Of a stretch of 64,000 bases of DNA, positions 10,651 to 19,807 are shown piece after piece; the first letter of the stretch is position 1, and each line of letters starts with the position of its first letter. This DNA comes from Cladorhizidae sp. MBARI D1340-BT2 (Eukaryota > Porifera > Demospongiae > Poecilosclerida > Cladorhizidae), in assembly GCA_028752905.1 (NCBI GenBank), contig JAQNBH010000216.1, positions 124,001 through 188,000 on the forward strand, written 5' to 3'. Both the position numbers and the translations under genes were made by a program. Below the pieces are notes generated by a model, which was given only the letters and a program-made list of their open reading frames with translations, was not told where the DNA came from and ran no database searches.

Positions 10651-11513
10651 TTTATTTTCATATAGGCCGGGGCATGTATTATGGTAGTTATACAAAAGTG
10701 ATAGTTTGAAATGTGGGAGTAGTTTTATTTTTCTTAATGATACTGACGGCTTTTATAGGTTATGTATTGCCTTGAGGGCAAATGTCTTTTTGAGCCGCTA
10801 CAGTAATAACAAATTTATTATCGGCTATTCCCTATGTAGGGGAAGATATTGTTAGGTGGGTTTGAGGGGGTTTTAGTGTGTCAAATGCTACATTAAATAG
10901 GTTTTTAAGTTTACATTATTTATTTCCATTTGTATTAGTTGCCTTAGCCATTATACATTTGATAGCTTTACACGAGGATGGTTCAAATAATCCGATTGGG
11001 GTAAAATCCGATCCGGATAAGGGTTCATTTCATTATTATTATGTTTTAAAGGATATATATGGGGCAGGAATATTGGGTGTATTATTGTGTATAATAGTAT
11101 TTTATTTTCCTTATATATTGGGGGATGTTGAGAATTTCAAACAGGCGAATCCTTTAGTGACTCCCGCTCATATAAAACCTGAGTGATATTTTTTATTTGT
11201 TTATGCGATACTGCGTTCTATTCCAAATAAATTCGGGGGGGTTGTAGCCTTAGTTTTTAGTATACTGATTTTATTGTTTTTGCCCTATTTACATAAAAAT
11301 AGATTTAAAGGGATAAGATTTAGACCTTCAAGTCAGGGACTATTTTGGTTTTTAGTAGGAGATTTTTTATTATTAATTTGAGTTGGCGGGCAACCTGTAG
11401 AAGAACCTTATATATTGATAGGACAAATAGTTTCGTTATTTTATTTTATCTATTTTTTAATTTTAACCCCTTTAATCGGAAATTTGGAAAATAAATTATT
11501 AAAATTAGTATAA
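10651..11513 (+). pseudogene. cob: cytochrome b 3' part, lacking the N terminus
   Basis: Equals cob 31027-31889, from codon 95 to the stop. It is preceded by the atp9 start fragment in the wrong frame. It retains [20 protein letters not shown] and the C-terminal helices, but lacks the first heme His pair. From here to 17111 the sequence matches 31027-37487. Confidence 0.92.
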
Positions 11514-11529
11514 AAGTCGGGCTGGGGAT

Positions 11530-11600
11530 CAAAATATATATTAACGGTAAATTACCTGAATTGGGATCAGGAGATATAAGTTTGAATCTTATTATTTTGA
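11530..11600 (+). tRNA. trnP: tRNA-Pro(UGG)
   Basis: Acceptor CAAAATA/TATTTTG, weak D stem ATT/AAT, anticodon stem CCTGA/TCAGG with loop ATTGGGA (TGG), and T stem ATAAG/CTTAT. It sits between cob and rns in all three copies. Confidence 0.87.
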
Positions 11601-12814
11601 AGGAGTCCTTTGATTTTGGGGAGGATATAAAGCGAGCGGCCCTTATAATACATGTTAGGGTTAAAATCCCCGTATAAGTGAGTAATTTCTTAGAGCTAGC
11701 TAATGAAACTAGAGGGAATTTTTATTGCATAGTAAATTGATGGCTCGGAATCGTATTAGGCTTTTAGAGTTATATCTAAGCAGAGATGCGTAGTTGAGAG
11801 ACCACGCTTCCACTGAAACAAGGGGGAGTCTTGTTTAGAGGCTGCAGTAAAGAATATTGTGCAATGTATGAAAGTATGACACAGAGATGTCGCAAATAAA
11901 GCTGTCTAATATACGTGCCAGCAGACGCGGTTAAACGTAAGGCTTAAGTTTTTTTCATAAAAGGCGTAAAGGGTAGGTAAGTGTGAGATGGGATAAGGAG
12001 GTTTTAAAGGGGTAAATGGAATGATTTATGAAAGAATGAAAAGTTGGGATATAAGTTGGAATATCAAGGATGTAGGTAAATTACTAGTTAAAACCTAAAA
12101 GCTGATATACGAAAGCTGGGACAGCAAACAGGGGGGAGTCCTGGTAGTCCTTGCTGTAAACTATGAATTTTAGATTTTTTAAGAATCTATGATAACTTAA
12201 GAAAATTTGGCCTGGAGACTATGATCGCAAGATTAAAATTTAAAAAATTTGGCGGTTCATTGACGTCATTAGAGAAGCGTGTGGTTTAATTCGATGATCC
12301 GCGAATAATTTTACCAAAACTGGAAGGAGATGTGGGGGGGGATTTAAGTAACTACATAGGCCCGGTATTGCATGGCCGTCGGCAGTTTGTGTTTTGAAAG
12401 AAATAGAATAGGCTCAGCCCTAGGTTATTATTAAGTTAATAATAAGGGAGAAGGTCAGGTCGTTATGTTCCTAATGTTTTGGGCTATACATGCGCTATAT
12501 TTATGTATAAATAAAAAAGGTTGGTTGAAAAGTAAAAAATCGGAATAGTCTTTGAAAGAGAGAGTATGAAGAAGGATTTAATAGTAATTGGAGAGTAGGG
12601 CGCTCTGGTGAATAATTATTCAGTGTTCGTACAAATCGCCCGTCACCTTAACTAAGTAAACGTTTTTTAAGGATAAAGTTATAAGATAAGAGGAAAAACT
12701 TTAGGAGAATAAGTAAAAGTAAAGGCGTATTCTGGGGCTTTATATCATGAAATATTTATGAGGTCGAGAAAGTCGTAACAGAGTGAGAGGATTGGAAAAT
12801 GTTCTTGGATTAAT
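11601..12814 (+). rRNA. rns: small subunit ribosomal RNA
   Basis: Universal small-subunit words appear in order: GTGCCAGCAGACGCGGTTAA near 11914, TTTAATTCGATGATCCGCGAA near 12285, CAAATCGCCCGTCACC near 12632, and GAAAGTCGTAACAGAG near 12770. The ends are set by trnP and trnG and are uncertain by about 20 bases. About 1.2 kb, as usual for sponges. A 12-base word from it (TCCTTGCTGTAA) recurs after trnY at 16943. Confidence 0.93.
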
Positions 12815-12886
12815 GTATGTATAATTTATCGGGTAAAATAAGTGATTTCCAATCATTAATAACGAGTTCGAGTCTCGTTATGTACA
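12815..12886 (+). tRNA. trnG: tRNA-Gly(UCC)
   Basis: Acceptor GTATGTA/TATGTAC, D stem ATTT/AAAT, anticodon stem AGTGA/TCATT with loop TTTCCAA (TCC), and T stem ACGAG/CTCGT. It lies between the rRNA genes; the trnV usual in sponges is not seen beside it. Confidence 0.9.
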
Positions 12887-15368
12887 AAATAGATTAGTAT
12901 AAACAAGTAAAGAATGGATAGTTAGGATGTTATAATGGGGCGTTATATACGAAATCTTTGAGGAAAAAACTCAGGGTCCCCGAAAATAAGGGTTTTAGGG
13001 ACTGAAGCATCTAAGTACTAAAGGTAAAAATCAAGCGAAATTCTGTGAGTAGCGGCGAGCGAAAGTAGAAGGGTGTCATTTGAGAGTATCAAAGAGGGTA
13101 ACAGGCCCGTGAGAATGGCAATGATTATATTCAGAGCATATAAATATATATGTTTAAAGAGTAGAATTATTTGAAGATAGGTATTCCATATATCTAAATT
13201 TCAAAATTATAACATACCGAGAGTGCATAAGTACTGTGAGGGAAAACATAAGATCCATCTAACCCCAGTTTAGGATCTTGAAATTAGTTACTTACAAGCA
13301 GACAATATTTGTCGTACCTTTTGAATAATGGGTTCGTGAGATAAGGATTTGGCAAATTTCAATTAGTAAATATAGATGTAGTGAAAACAAGTTTTAATAA
13401 TTAAGCATTAGTCAAATAGAGCCCGAAACCAAGTGATCTAGCCATGGGCAGTTTGAAGCCCTTTAATAGAGGGGAGGGAGGAACGAACCGGTAATTGTGG
13501 CAAAAATTTCGGAGGACCTGTGGTTAGGGGTAAAAAGCCAATCGAACTTGGAAATAGCTGGTTTTCTGCGAAAATTATTTTAGTAGTGCGTCATTAGTTT
13601 TAATTTTTACAGGGTAAAGCACTGAATATAAATATCTATAAGGTATTTTTAATCAAACTATGAAAGTGTCAAAATAAAAATGATAGACAGACAATGGGCG
13701 AGAAGGTTCATTGTTTAAAAGGGAACCCCCTAGACCAGAAGTTAAGGTTATTAAAACATAATTAAGTGTGAAAGGAGGTTATTAAGTGTGATAATAAGTA
13801 AGTAGGCCTAGAGTCAGCCATCTTTGGGAGAGGGCGTAGCAGCTCACTTAACGAATTAATAGGTTCTAAAAATCTGGGTGGTTTAAGTTAATAAAGGGAC
13901 CAAAACTCTGGATACTGTATTATGGTAGTAGAACGTTCTGTAAGTGATTATTACGAAAGTATGTCTGAAGTGATAATGCGAACATGAGTAAAAAATAATG
14001 TGAGAATCATTATTCATGGCCCAAGGTTACCAATTAATGATTTTTGATATTGGGTTATGCAGTCCTTAAGAAATGAAATGTTATAGGATAATGGGTAAAA
14101 ATAATAAATGAAAAAATTATTTTAATGGAGGCTGTACTAAAACTAACACAAGTGGGCATTAAGTGATGGTAGAATTTATCTCAAGGAACTTGGCAAAATG
14201 ACCCTGTAAGTTCGCGAGAAGGGGTGCTAATTATTGGGTTTAAAGGACGATAGGCTTATAATTAGTCTCAGAAAAGAGGGGGTGTCGACTGTTTACCAAA
14301 AACATAGCTTTCAGGTAAGTTTGGGGCTTGTAGTATTGGAGGTGAGGCCTGCCCAATGGTTGTATCTAAATTTAAATGGTAAGATAAGTTATTTAATTAA
14401 GGGCAATTGAATGGCCGCGGTAACTCTGACCGTGATAATGTAGCGCAGTCAATAGTCAATTAATTGTTGACATGTATGAATGGCGTAACGAATGCCCCAC
14501 TGTCTCAAGATAAAAACCAGTGAAATTGAAATGGTAGTGAAGATGCTACAAACAAATTGTAAGACGAGAAGACCCCGTTGAGCTTTACTGGAGGCTTAAA
14601 TTGTTTTTTTAAACATTAATGTTCAGATTATGTGGGAGCATATGAAAGTTCCACTCTTTAAGTTTAATAAGACTAAGTAAGAGTTTATTATGGAAGTTTA
14701 AGTTGGACAGTTTGGTTGGGGCGATAGCCTTCTAAAGAGTAACGAAGGTGAACAAAGGTAAAGAAATAATATAAAGAAAAAGCCTGACAGTAAGGAGGAC
14801 TTACAAGCTGACACAGTGAAATTAGATAATATTAGTTCTATTCATGCTGTGGGTTATAATGACCCGTTAGTTAAGAGTGGATTTGCTAGCGAGCAACGAA
14901 TAAAAGTTACCAAGGGGATAACAGCGTAATTTCGTTTGAGAGTTCTTATTGATGACGGAGTTTGCGACCTCGATGTTGAATTGCGATGTCCTGGAGGTGC
15001 AGCCGCTTCCAAGGGTTGGACTGTTCGTCTATTAAAATCGTACATGATTTGAGTTCAGATCGGCGTGAGCTAGGTCGGTTTTTATCTACAATTTTGATTT
15101 GAAACATAAGATATAACTACACTTTAGTACGAAAGGATTGGGTGATAGATATCCGCTGGTGAACCAATTATTTAGGCTCAAATTTATTGTTGGTTAGCTA
15201 CGATAGTATAAATCAGAGGGTGGAAGCTCTAATTTTAATCCCTGAAGGCATCTAAAGGGAGAAGGAAAATATCATTAGATGTTTCTGAAGATCGTCTGAG
15301 AATAAGACGTTGTCATAGGGTTTATGTGAAAATTTATTTTATTGCAGAAGATTACTAAAATCTAAATA
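12887..15368 (+). rRNA. rnl: large subunit ribosomal RNA
   Basis: Large-subunit signatures in order: GAACTTGGAAATAGCTGGTT near 13544, GACGAGAAGACCCCGTTGAG near 14564, CCAAGGGGATAACAGCGTAA near 14910, GAGTTCAGATCGGCGTGAGC near 15051, and TTTAGTACGAAAGGA near 15123. The 3' end is estimated from where rRNA-like sequence gives way to fragments of cob and atp6 before trnM. The first 15 or so bases (AAATAGATTAGTATA) recur upstream of cox3. Confidence 0.92.
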
Positions 15369-15392
15369 CTAATTTATTGATCAATTCTGTGT

Positions 15393-15464
15393 AGACTGGT
15401 AGCTTAAAGGTAAAGCATATTGCTCATAACAATATAGAAGTTGGTTCGATTCCATCTCGGTCTA
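15393..15464 (+). tRNA. trnM: tRNA-Met(CAU)
   Basis: Acceptor AGACTGG/TCGGTCT, D stem GCTT/AAGC, anticodon loop CTCATAA (CAT), and T stem GTTGG/CCATC. Just upstream is GATCAATTCTGTGTAG, an exact copy of bases at the start of atp6 (7826-7841). Confidence 0.88.
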
Positions 15465-15706
15465 ATATATTTAAATTATTAACGGGGGTCTCTTATATAT
15501 TAATCTTGCCGGGGGATTATTATACCTTTAGTATTTAACTTATGCCTTTATTATAAAATTAGTATTTTACTTATGTCTTTATTATAAAATTAGTATTTAA
15601 GCAGCCTGCGTTAGTTTAAGAGAGAGAAGCACCCTGGGAGGGGAGAAAGTAGAGACATGGTATATGATGTATAAACGACTCAGGTTGTAGTGACCGGGGG
15701 GTTATG
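15465..15706 (+). other. unassigned 242-base spacer, trnM to trnC
   Basis: No gene recognised. It begins with an A+T-rich stretch that contains a near copy of a cox1 word (TATATATTAATCTTGCC; cox1 has TTACC). The tandem repeat at 15529-15600 follows, then a purine-rich segment 15601-15706 without a convincing tRNA fold. It is the longest spacer not explained by gene fragments, and a candidate for control functions. An identical copy is at 35841-36082. Confidence 0.6.
15529..15600 (+). repeat. 31-bp tandem repeat, 2.3 units
   Basis: Unit 1 is 15529-15559 and unit 2 is 15560-15590; they differ at two positions (A/T and C/T). Ten bases of a third unit follow. The unit contains TTTATTATAAAAT, so the array is very A+T-rich. 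Confidence 0.92.
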
Positions 15707-15779
15707 GGTACGGGGGCAATGAGGTCGTTGATGCGGTTTGCAGGGCTGTTAGGTGCAGGTTCGATTCCTGCCCGTACTT
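15707..15779 (+). tRNA. trnC: tRNA-Cys(GCA)
   Basis: Acceptor GGTACGG/CCGTACT, 3-bp D stem, anticodon stem GCGGT/GCTGT (several G-T pairs) with loop TTGCAGG (GCA), and a strong T stem GCAGG/CCTGC. A tRNA-Ala(TGC) reading fails because the anticodon stem would not pair. nad1 begins 6 bases later, a conserved sponge pair. Confidence 0.8.
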
Positions 15780-15785
15780 AGGAAC

Positions 15786-16757
15786 ATGATTGTAGTTTTA
15801 ATTAAAGTGGCATGTATTTTGGTGCCTTTATTGGTTTCAATCGCTTATTTGACATTAGGCGAGAGAAAGGTTTTGGGTTATATTCAAGGGAGAAAGGGGC
15901 CAAATGTAGTGGGGGTGTACGGGGTATTACAGCCTTTAGTTGATGGGGTCAAGTTGTTTACTAAAGAAATGATTTTTCCAAATCAGGCCAACCTATATAT
16001 ATACATATTCTCCCCTATTATTTCTTTAACTTTGGGTTTTATCGCTTGAGGGGCAATCCCGTATGGGGAGGGTGTGGTGTTGAGCGATATAGGGGTCGGG
16101 ATTTTATATTTATTTGCGGTTTCTTCTATTAGTGTTTATGCGGTATTAATGTCGGGTTGGTCGAGTAATTCAAAATATGCTTTTTTAGGGGCGATCCGGG
16201 GGGGCGCCCAAATGATAAGTTATGAGGTGTCAATTGGGGTAATTATAATTTCTGTTGTTTTATTTGCGGGATCTTTAAATTTAATGGAGATGACAGTATC
16301 TCAGAATAAAATGTGATATATAATACCATTATTTCCAGCTACAATAATGTTTTTTGTGTCTGCTTTAGCCGAAACTAATAGAGTACCATTTGATTTAACA
16401 GAAGGGGAGTCTGAATTAGTCTCAGGGTTTAATGTGGAATACTCGAGCATGTCATTTGCCTTATTTTTTTTAGCAGAGTATTGTCATATAATTTTAATGT
16501 CTGCTTTAGGGGTGGTTCTTTTTTTGGGGGGTGGCGCTCAAGTTCCCTGAAATGTGCTGGCCTGTAGTGGGGTATTTGGAATAAAAATTACTTTTTTACT
16601 TTTTCTATTTATTTGGATAAGGGGGAGTTATCCTAGAATTAGATATGATCAGTTAATGTCATTATTATGAAAATCTTATTTACCTTTGAGTTTTGGGTTA
16701 TTGGGGTTTGTTTCTGGGGGCTTAGTAGGGTTGAAGGGCCTCCCCGGGCTATATTAA
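15786..16757 (+). CDS. nad1: NADH dehydrogenase subunit 1, with an odd C terminus
   Basis: A 323-residue complex I subunit at the quinone site. Signatures are [17 protein letters not shown] near residue 24 and [20 protein letters not shown] near residue 194. TGA is Trp at several positions. The start is ATG 15786. The frame ends ...[12 protein letters not shown], and the last codons plus the stop lie in 16743-16782, a 40-base exact copy of nad5 4796-4835 read in another frame. The end has therefore been rebuilt from nad5 DNA. A second copy is at 36162. Confidence 0.92.
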
Positions 16758-16805
16758 TAAAGAAGGTCTTACTATAATTAGTGTTTTCTGCCTATGGGGG
16801 GGTAT
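16743..16805 (+). repeat. nad5 and nad2 pieces at the nad1-trnL junction
   Basis: 16743-16782 equals nad5 4796-4835 and 16781-16805 equals nad2 2956-2980, overlapping by GT. The nad2 piece runs through the first eight bases of tRNA-Leu, so part of the tRNA acceptor strand is shared with a protein gene. Confidence 0.88.
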
Positions 16806-16871
16806 AGTGAAAAAGGTAAACACGCTTGACTTAGGCTCAAGGTTTTGTAGGTTCGAGCCCTACTATCCCTA
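16798..16871 (+). tRNA. trnL(uag): tRNA-Leu(UAG)
   Basis: Acceptor GGGGGTA/TATCCCT, D stem GTG/CAC, anticodon stem CTTGA/TCAAG with loop CTTAGGC (TAG), and T stem GTAGG/CCTAC. The conserved order nad1-trnL(uag) is kept. Confidence 0.9.
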
Positions 16872-16873
16872 GG

Positions 16874-16946
16874 GGGCAGGATGACAGATTGGGATGTAAT
16901 TGGCTGTAAACTGATAGTAGAAGAGTTCGAGTCTCTTTCCTGTCCT
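16874..16946 (+). tRNA. trnY: tRNA-Tyr(GUA)
   Basis: Acceptor GGGCAGG/CCTGTCC, anticodon stem ATTGG/CTGAT with loop CTGTAAA (GTA), and T stem AGAG/CTCT with loop TTCGAGT. Two bases separate it from trnL. Confidence 0.87.
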
Positions 16947-17004
16947 TGCTGTAATATATATATTTTCGGACCATATCGTTATTATTTAAATTATTTCTGG
17001 AATT
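16947..17004 (+). repeat. short spacer built from rns-, nad2- and cob-derived words
   Basis: TCCTTGCTGTAA matches rns; GACCATATCGTTATTATTTAAATTA matches nad2 (near 3386); 16984-17010 equals cob 19441-19467 and continues into the first bases of tRNA-Asp. Confidence 0.75.
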
Positions 17005-17075
17005 TGGGTTATAGCTTAAAGGTAAAGTAATTGGGTGTCGACCGGTTAATATGGGTTCGACCCCCGTTAATCCAG
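17005..17075 (+). tRNA. trnD: tRNA-Asp(GUC)
   Basis: Acceptor TGGGTTA/TAATCCA, D stem GCTT/AAGT, anticodon stem ATTGG/CCGGT with loop GTGTCGA (GTC), and T stem ATGGG/CCCGT. Its first six bases belong to a 27-base segment identical to cob. Its 3' half is copied before orf213 (8571) and its 3' end before nad3 (18818, 30200, 60316). Confidence 0.87.
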
Positions 17076-17111
17076 AGTTTTGTATTCTATTTAAGTAAGG
17101 GATTCTCAAAA

Positions 17112-17753
17112 ATGGATCATTTAACAGAAATGTGGCTGCTAACGCAGGCAATGAAACAATTGTACTACGGTTTAAATATTGTGGGACCCGCATTTGGGTG
17201 TGATACTGAGGTGGCAATGATGGTCCGGGGTTGAACACATGGCTTGACTGAGACTAGTTATAGCCCCTTGGGTTGGGCTTTTTTATATAAACAAATTTTT
17301 GTAGGACCGGCTGTAGGACACGCAGGAGGACCAGCTTCATTAGCAATGACCTTAGTGGTGGACGCGATACAGGGGGGAGTTTACCTAGGTGACTCAACCG
17401 GGGTGTTAATTGGGGGTAAGCTTAACATAGGCCTGCTGGATGGGGTGACGAGTGCATCTCAGATGGGAGGTTATTTTTGTCTTGAGGGTATGAGGGACTA
17501 TTGGATGGATTTTGTGACTATAAATACGGGGGCAGCATTACCGAGTATACAAGTATTAGCTGAGCAGGCGAGCACCCTACAGTATATAGAGGGTATAGAG
17601 AGCTTGACCCCTAGGGTAGGGGTGGATACGGGGGCTTATGATGTAAAAGCGTACGATTTTAATAATAAATTTAGGGCTGGCTTTGAAACGGGGGCGATGC
17701 CTGAACGTTGACCCAAATTAGCTCTAGAGTGGGAGGCGTCAAGAGGCCCTTAA
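17112..17753 (+). CDS. unidentified ORF orf213, second copy
   Basis: Same 213 codons as 8646-9287. Here it follows a complete trnD and the 35-base leader, a more natural context than the first copy. In the otherwise identical module at 37381-37488 the same leader begins atp9 instead, so orf213 and atp9 occupy alternative positions behind one promoter-proximal region. Confidence 0.6.
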
Positions 17754-17988
17754 TTATGTTATAAATCATTTTTTGACTTTTAATTTGTTAAATTTGGGGC
17801 ATTTGGTTACTTATCGGGTGATTGATAGAGGATTATTAGAAATAATGGGGCCTAAGGGGATATCTCGGATATTGATAAGATTAACTCAAAACATCAGTAA
17901 TTTACAATCTGGGATGGTGTTTAATTATGTTTTAATAACGGTCATATTTACGGGTTTATTTCTTTCTGGGGTGGAACATTATTATTAA
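17750..17988 (+). pseudogene. nad5: nad5 3'-terminal fragment
   Basis: The same 239-base segment as 9284-9522, again joined to the end of orf213. It carries trnT into this module. Confidence 0.9.
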
Positions 17989-18010
17989 GTTTGTCAGTGT
18001 TAATATTCCC

Positions 18011-18081
18011 GCCTCTATAGTTTAATAGAAAAACATTTGTCTTGTAAACAAAAATTATAAGTGCGATTCTTGTTGGAGGCT
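18011..18081 (+). tRNA. trnT: tRNA-Thr(UGU)
   Basis: Same as 6052-6122. It is followed by the leader ACATGATTTTATGATTAAG, which here continues into cox2 instead of cox1. Confidence 0.93.
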
Positions 18082-18091
18082 TTACTAGTAC

Positions 18092-18814
18092 ATGATTTTA
18101 TGATTAAGGTTAATAAAGAAGGATATTCCGGAGCCCTGACAATTAGGGTTTCAGGATGCAGGAAGTTTAGCTATGGAGGAAATAATTTTCTTTCATGATG
18201 AGATTATGTATTTTTTAGTTTTGATAACTATTTTGGTTTTATGAGTAATAATCCGGGCCTTAATAAGTGGGTATTATCATAAATATTTATTTGAGGGAGT
18301 ATTAATAGAAGTGATATGAACTTTGCTTCCAGCGGGAGTATTAATTTTTTTAGCCTTTCCTTCTTTAAAATTACTATATTTAATGGACGAAGTAATGAAG
18401 CCCGGGGTAACAATTAAAATAGTAGGGCATCAGTGGTATTGGTTTTACGAGTATTCTGATTATGGGCCAGAAACTATAGAGTTTGATTCTTATATGATTC
18501 CGACCTCGGATTTAAAGGAGGGAGAGCAAAGGTTATTAGAGGTAGATAATAGAGTAAAAGCCCCAGTACAGACAGAAGTAAGATTATTAGTGACTGGGGA
18601 AGATGTGTTACACTCATTTGCAGTGCCATCTTTATCTCTAAAAGTAGACGCCGTGCCTGGACGATTAAATCAAACTAGTTTTATGATAAAGAGGGAGGGG
18701 GTGTTTTATGGGCAATGTTCAGAGATCTGTGGGGCAAATCACTCTTTTATGCCCATTGTAGTAGAAGGGGTTTCTTTAGAGAATTATATTAGTTGAGTTT
18801 CAAATTATAATTAA
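18092..18814 (+). CDS. cox2: cytochrome c oxidase subunit II
   Basis: A 240-residue complex IV subunit that carries the CuA centre. The N-terminal block DIPEPWQLGFQD is followed by two membrane helices, then HQWYWFYEY and the CuA motif [13 protein letters not shown] (Cys-x3-Cys-x3-His). The start is in-frame ATG 18092, read M-I-L-W-L-R; the first 17 bases are identical to the start of cox1. Two late codons cross TGA (Trp), and stop TAA is 18812-18814. An ATG at 18173 (MEEIIFF) would delete the conserved N-terminal block, so it is not chosen. Copies at 29474 and 59590. Confidence 0.93.
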
Positions 18815-18817
18815 GTG

Positions 18818-18851
18818 GGGTTCGACCCCCGTTAATCCAGAGTTTTGTAAA
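18818..18851 (+). pseudogene. trnD 3' end remnant and leader before nad3
   Basis: GGGTTCGACCCCCGTTAATCCAG matches the T loop and acceptor 3' strand of tRNA-Asp, and AGTTTTGTA continues into the trnD downstream leader. It fills the cox2-nad3 gap. Confidence 0.8.
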
Positions 18852-19211
18852 ATGGAAAATATAGAGTATATAGGTATATCAGTGTTAATATTATGTAGTA
18901 TTATTATTTCTACGATTATATCAGGTGTCTCTTATATTGTAGGGGTTAAACAACCAGATATTGAGAAAGTGTCGGTCTATGAGTGCGGATTTGAGCCATT
19001 TGGGTCATCAAGGGTGCCTTTTTCAGTTAAGTTTTTTTTAGTGGGGATACTTTTTTTAGTTTTTGATTTAGAAATTTCTTTTATTTTCCCTTGATGTGTA
19101 GTTTTAAATCAAATAAAATTATTGGGGGTTTGAGTTATGTATTTTTTTTTAATAGTTTTAACTATTGGCTTACTTTATGAATGAAAAAGGGGGGGATTGG
19201 AGTGGGAGTAA
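18852..19211 (+). CDS. nad3: NADH dehydrogenase subunit 3
   Basis: A 119-residue complex I subunit of normal length. The signature [20 protein letters not shown] contains the loop Cys that senses the active/deactive state, and [13 protein letters not shown] follows. TGA is Trp at four sites, and TAA is 19209-19211. It is always downstream of cox2 in this window, with trnW and cob after it. Confidence 0.95.
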
Positions 19212-19242
19212 GGCTATTAGTGGGAGTGGTTGGGGTAATTCC

Positions 19243-19313
19243 AAGGAATTAGGTTAACGGGAGACCAAAGACCTTCAAAGTCTTAAGTGGGGGTTCGAGT
19301 CCGTCATTCTTTG
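19243..19313 (+). tRNA. trnW: tRNA-Trp(UCA)
   Basis: Acceptor AAGGAAT/ATTCTTT, D stem GGT/ACC, anticodon stem AAGAC/GTCTT with loop CTTCAAA (TCA), and a T stem with one G-G mismatch. The TCA anticodon reads both TGG and TGA, as the gene frames require. Confidence 0.87.
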
Positions 19314-19361
19314 CCTAGTAAAAGAGAATCGCTGTGGCGCTTTCCTTTTGTTTATAGTTAT

Positions 19362-19711
19362 ATGATAAAAAGTTATAGAAAAGAGAATCCGGTTTTTTTT
19401 CTAATAAATAATTGGTTTATTGATCTTCCGGCCCCCTCGAATTTAAATTATTTCTGGAATTTGGGTTCTTTATTGGCGTTTTGTTTAATTATTCAAATGA
19501 TTAGCGGAATTTTTTTAGCCATGCATTATTGTTCAGATATAGAGTTAGCTTTTTCATCTGTGGTGCATATTACTCGTGATATAAATTATGGGTTTGTTTT
19601 AAGGTATTTACATGCTAATGGGGCATCTATGTTTTTTTTATGTGTTTATTTTCATATAGGCCGGGGCATGTATTATGGTAGTTATACAAAAGTGATAGTT
19701 TGAAATGTGGG
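19362..19711 (+). pseudogene. cob: cytochrome b 5' part, truncated
   Basis: Identical to the first 350 bases of cob (30744-31093), ending inside the codon after IVWNVG. It then passes into a 13-base nad2 word (ATGTGGGCTCCCG, sharing ATGTGGG with cob), a 13-base nad5 word (GGTCTTACTATAA) and the 3' half of trnS. The later heme ligands are lost. Confidence 0.92.
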
Positions 19712-19730
19712 CTCCCGGGTCTTACTATAA

Positions 19731-19774
19731 GTCTTGAAAATAGAAAATGTCGGTTCGATTCCGGCCCTCTTCTG
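19731..19774 (+). pseudogene. trnS(uga): trnS(uga) 3' remnant
   Basis: Equals 1283-1326. The acceptor 5' strand and D arm are missing, so no tRNA can form. nad4 follows with the same 26-base cox2-derived leader (19780-19805). Confidence 0.88.
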
Positions 19775-19807
19775 GGTATACTATAGAGTTTGATTCTTAT
19801 ATGATCA

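Noticed and set aside
14854..15045. 63-codon - strand frame inside rnl
   Set aside because: It covers the most conserved large-subunit rRNA region; an rRNA shadow.
15601..15706. A further tRNA (Trp or Ile) upstream of trnC
   Set aside because: TCA and GAT triplets occur, but neither sits in a 7-base loop with T before the anticodon and a paired stem, and no T arm follows.
16837..17238. 133-codon - strand frame across trnL, trnY, trnD and orf213
   Set aside because: It runs antisense through three tRNA genes and changes when the downstream module changes at 37213-37515.
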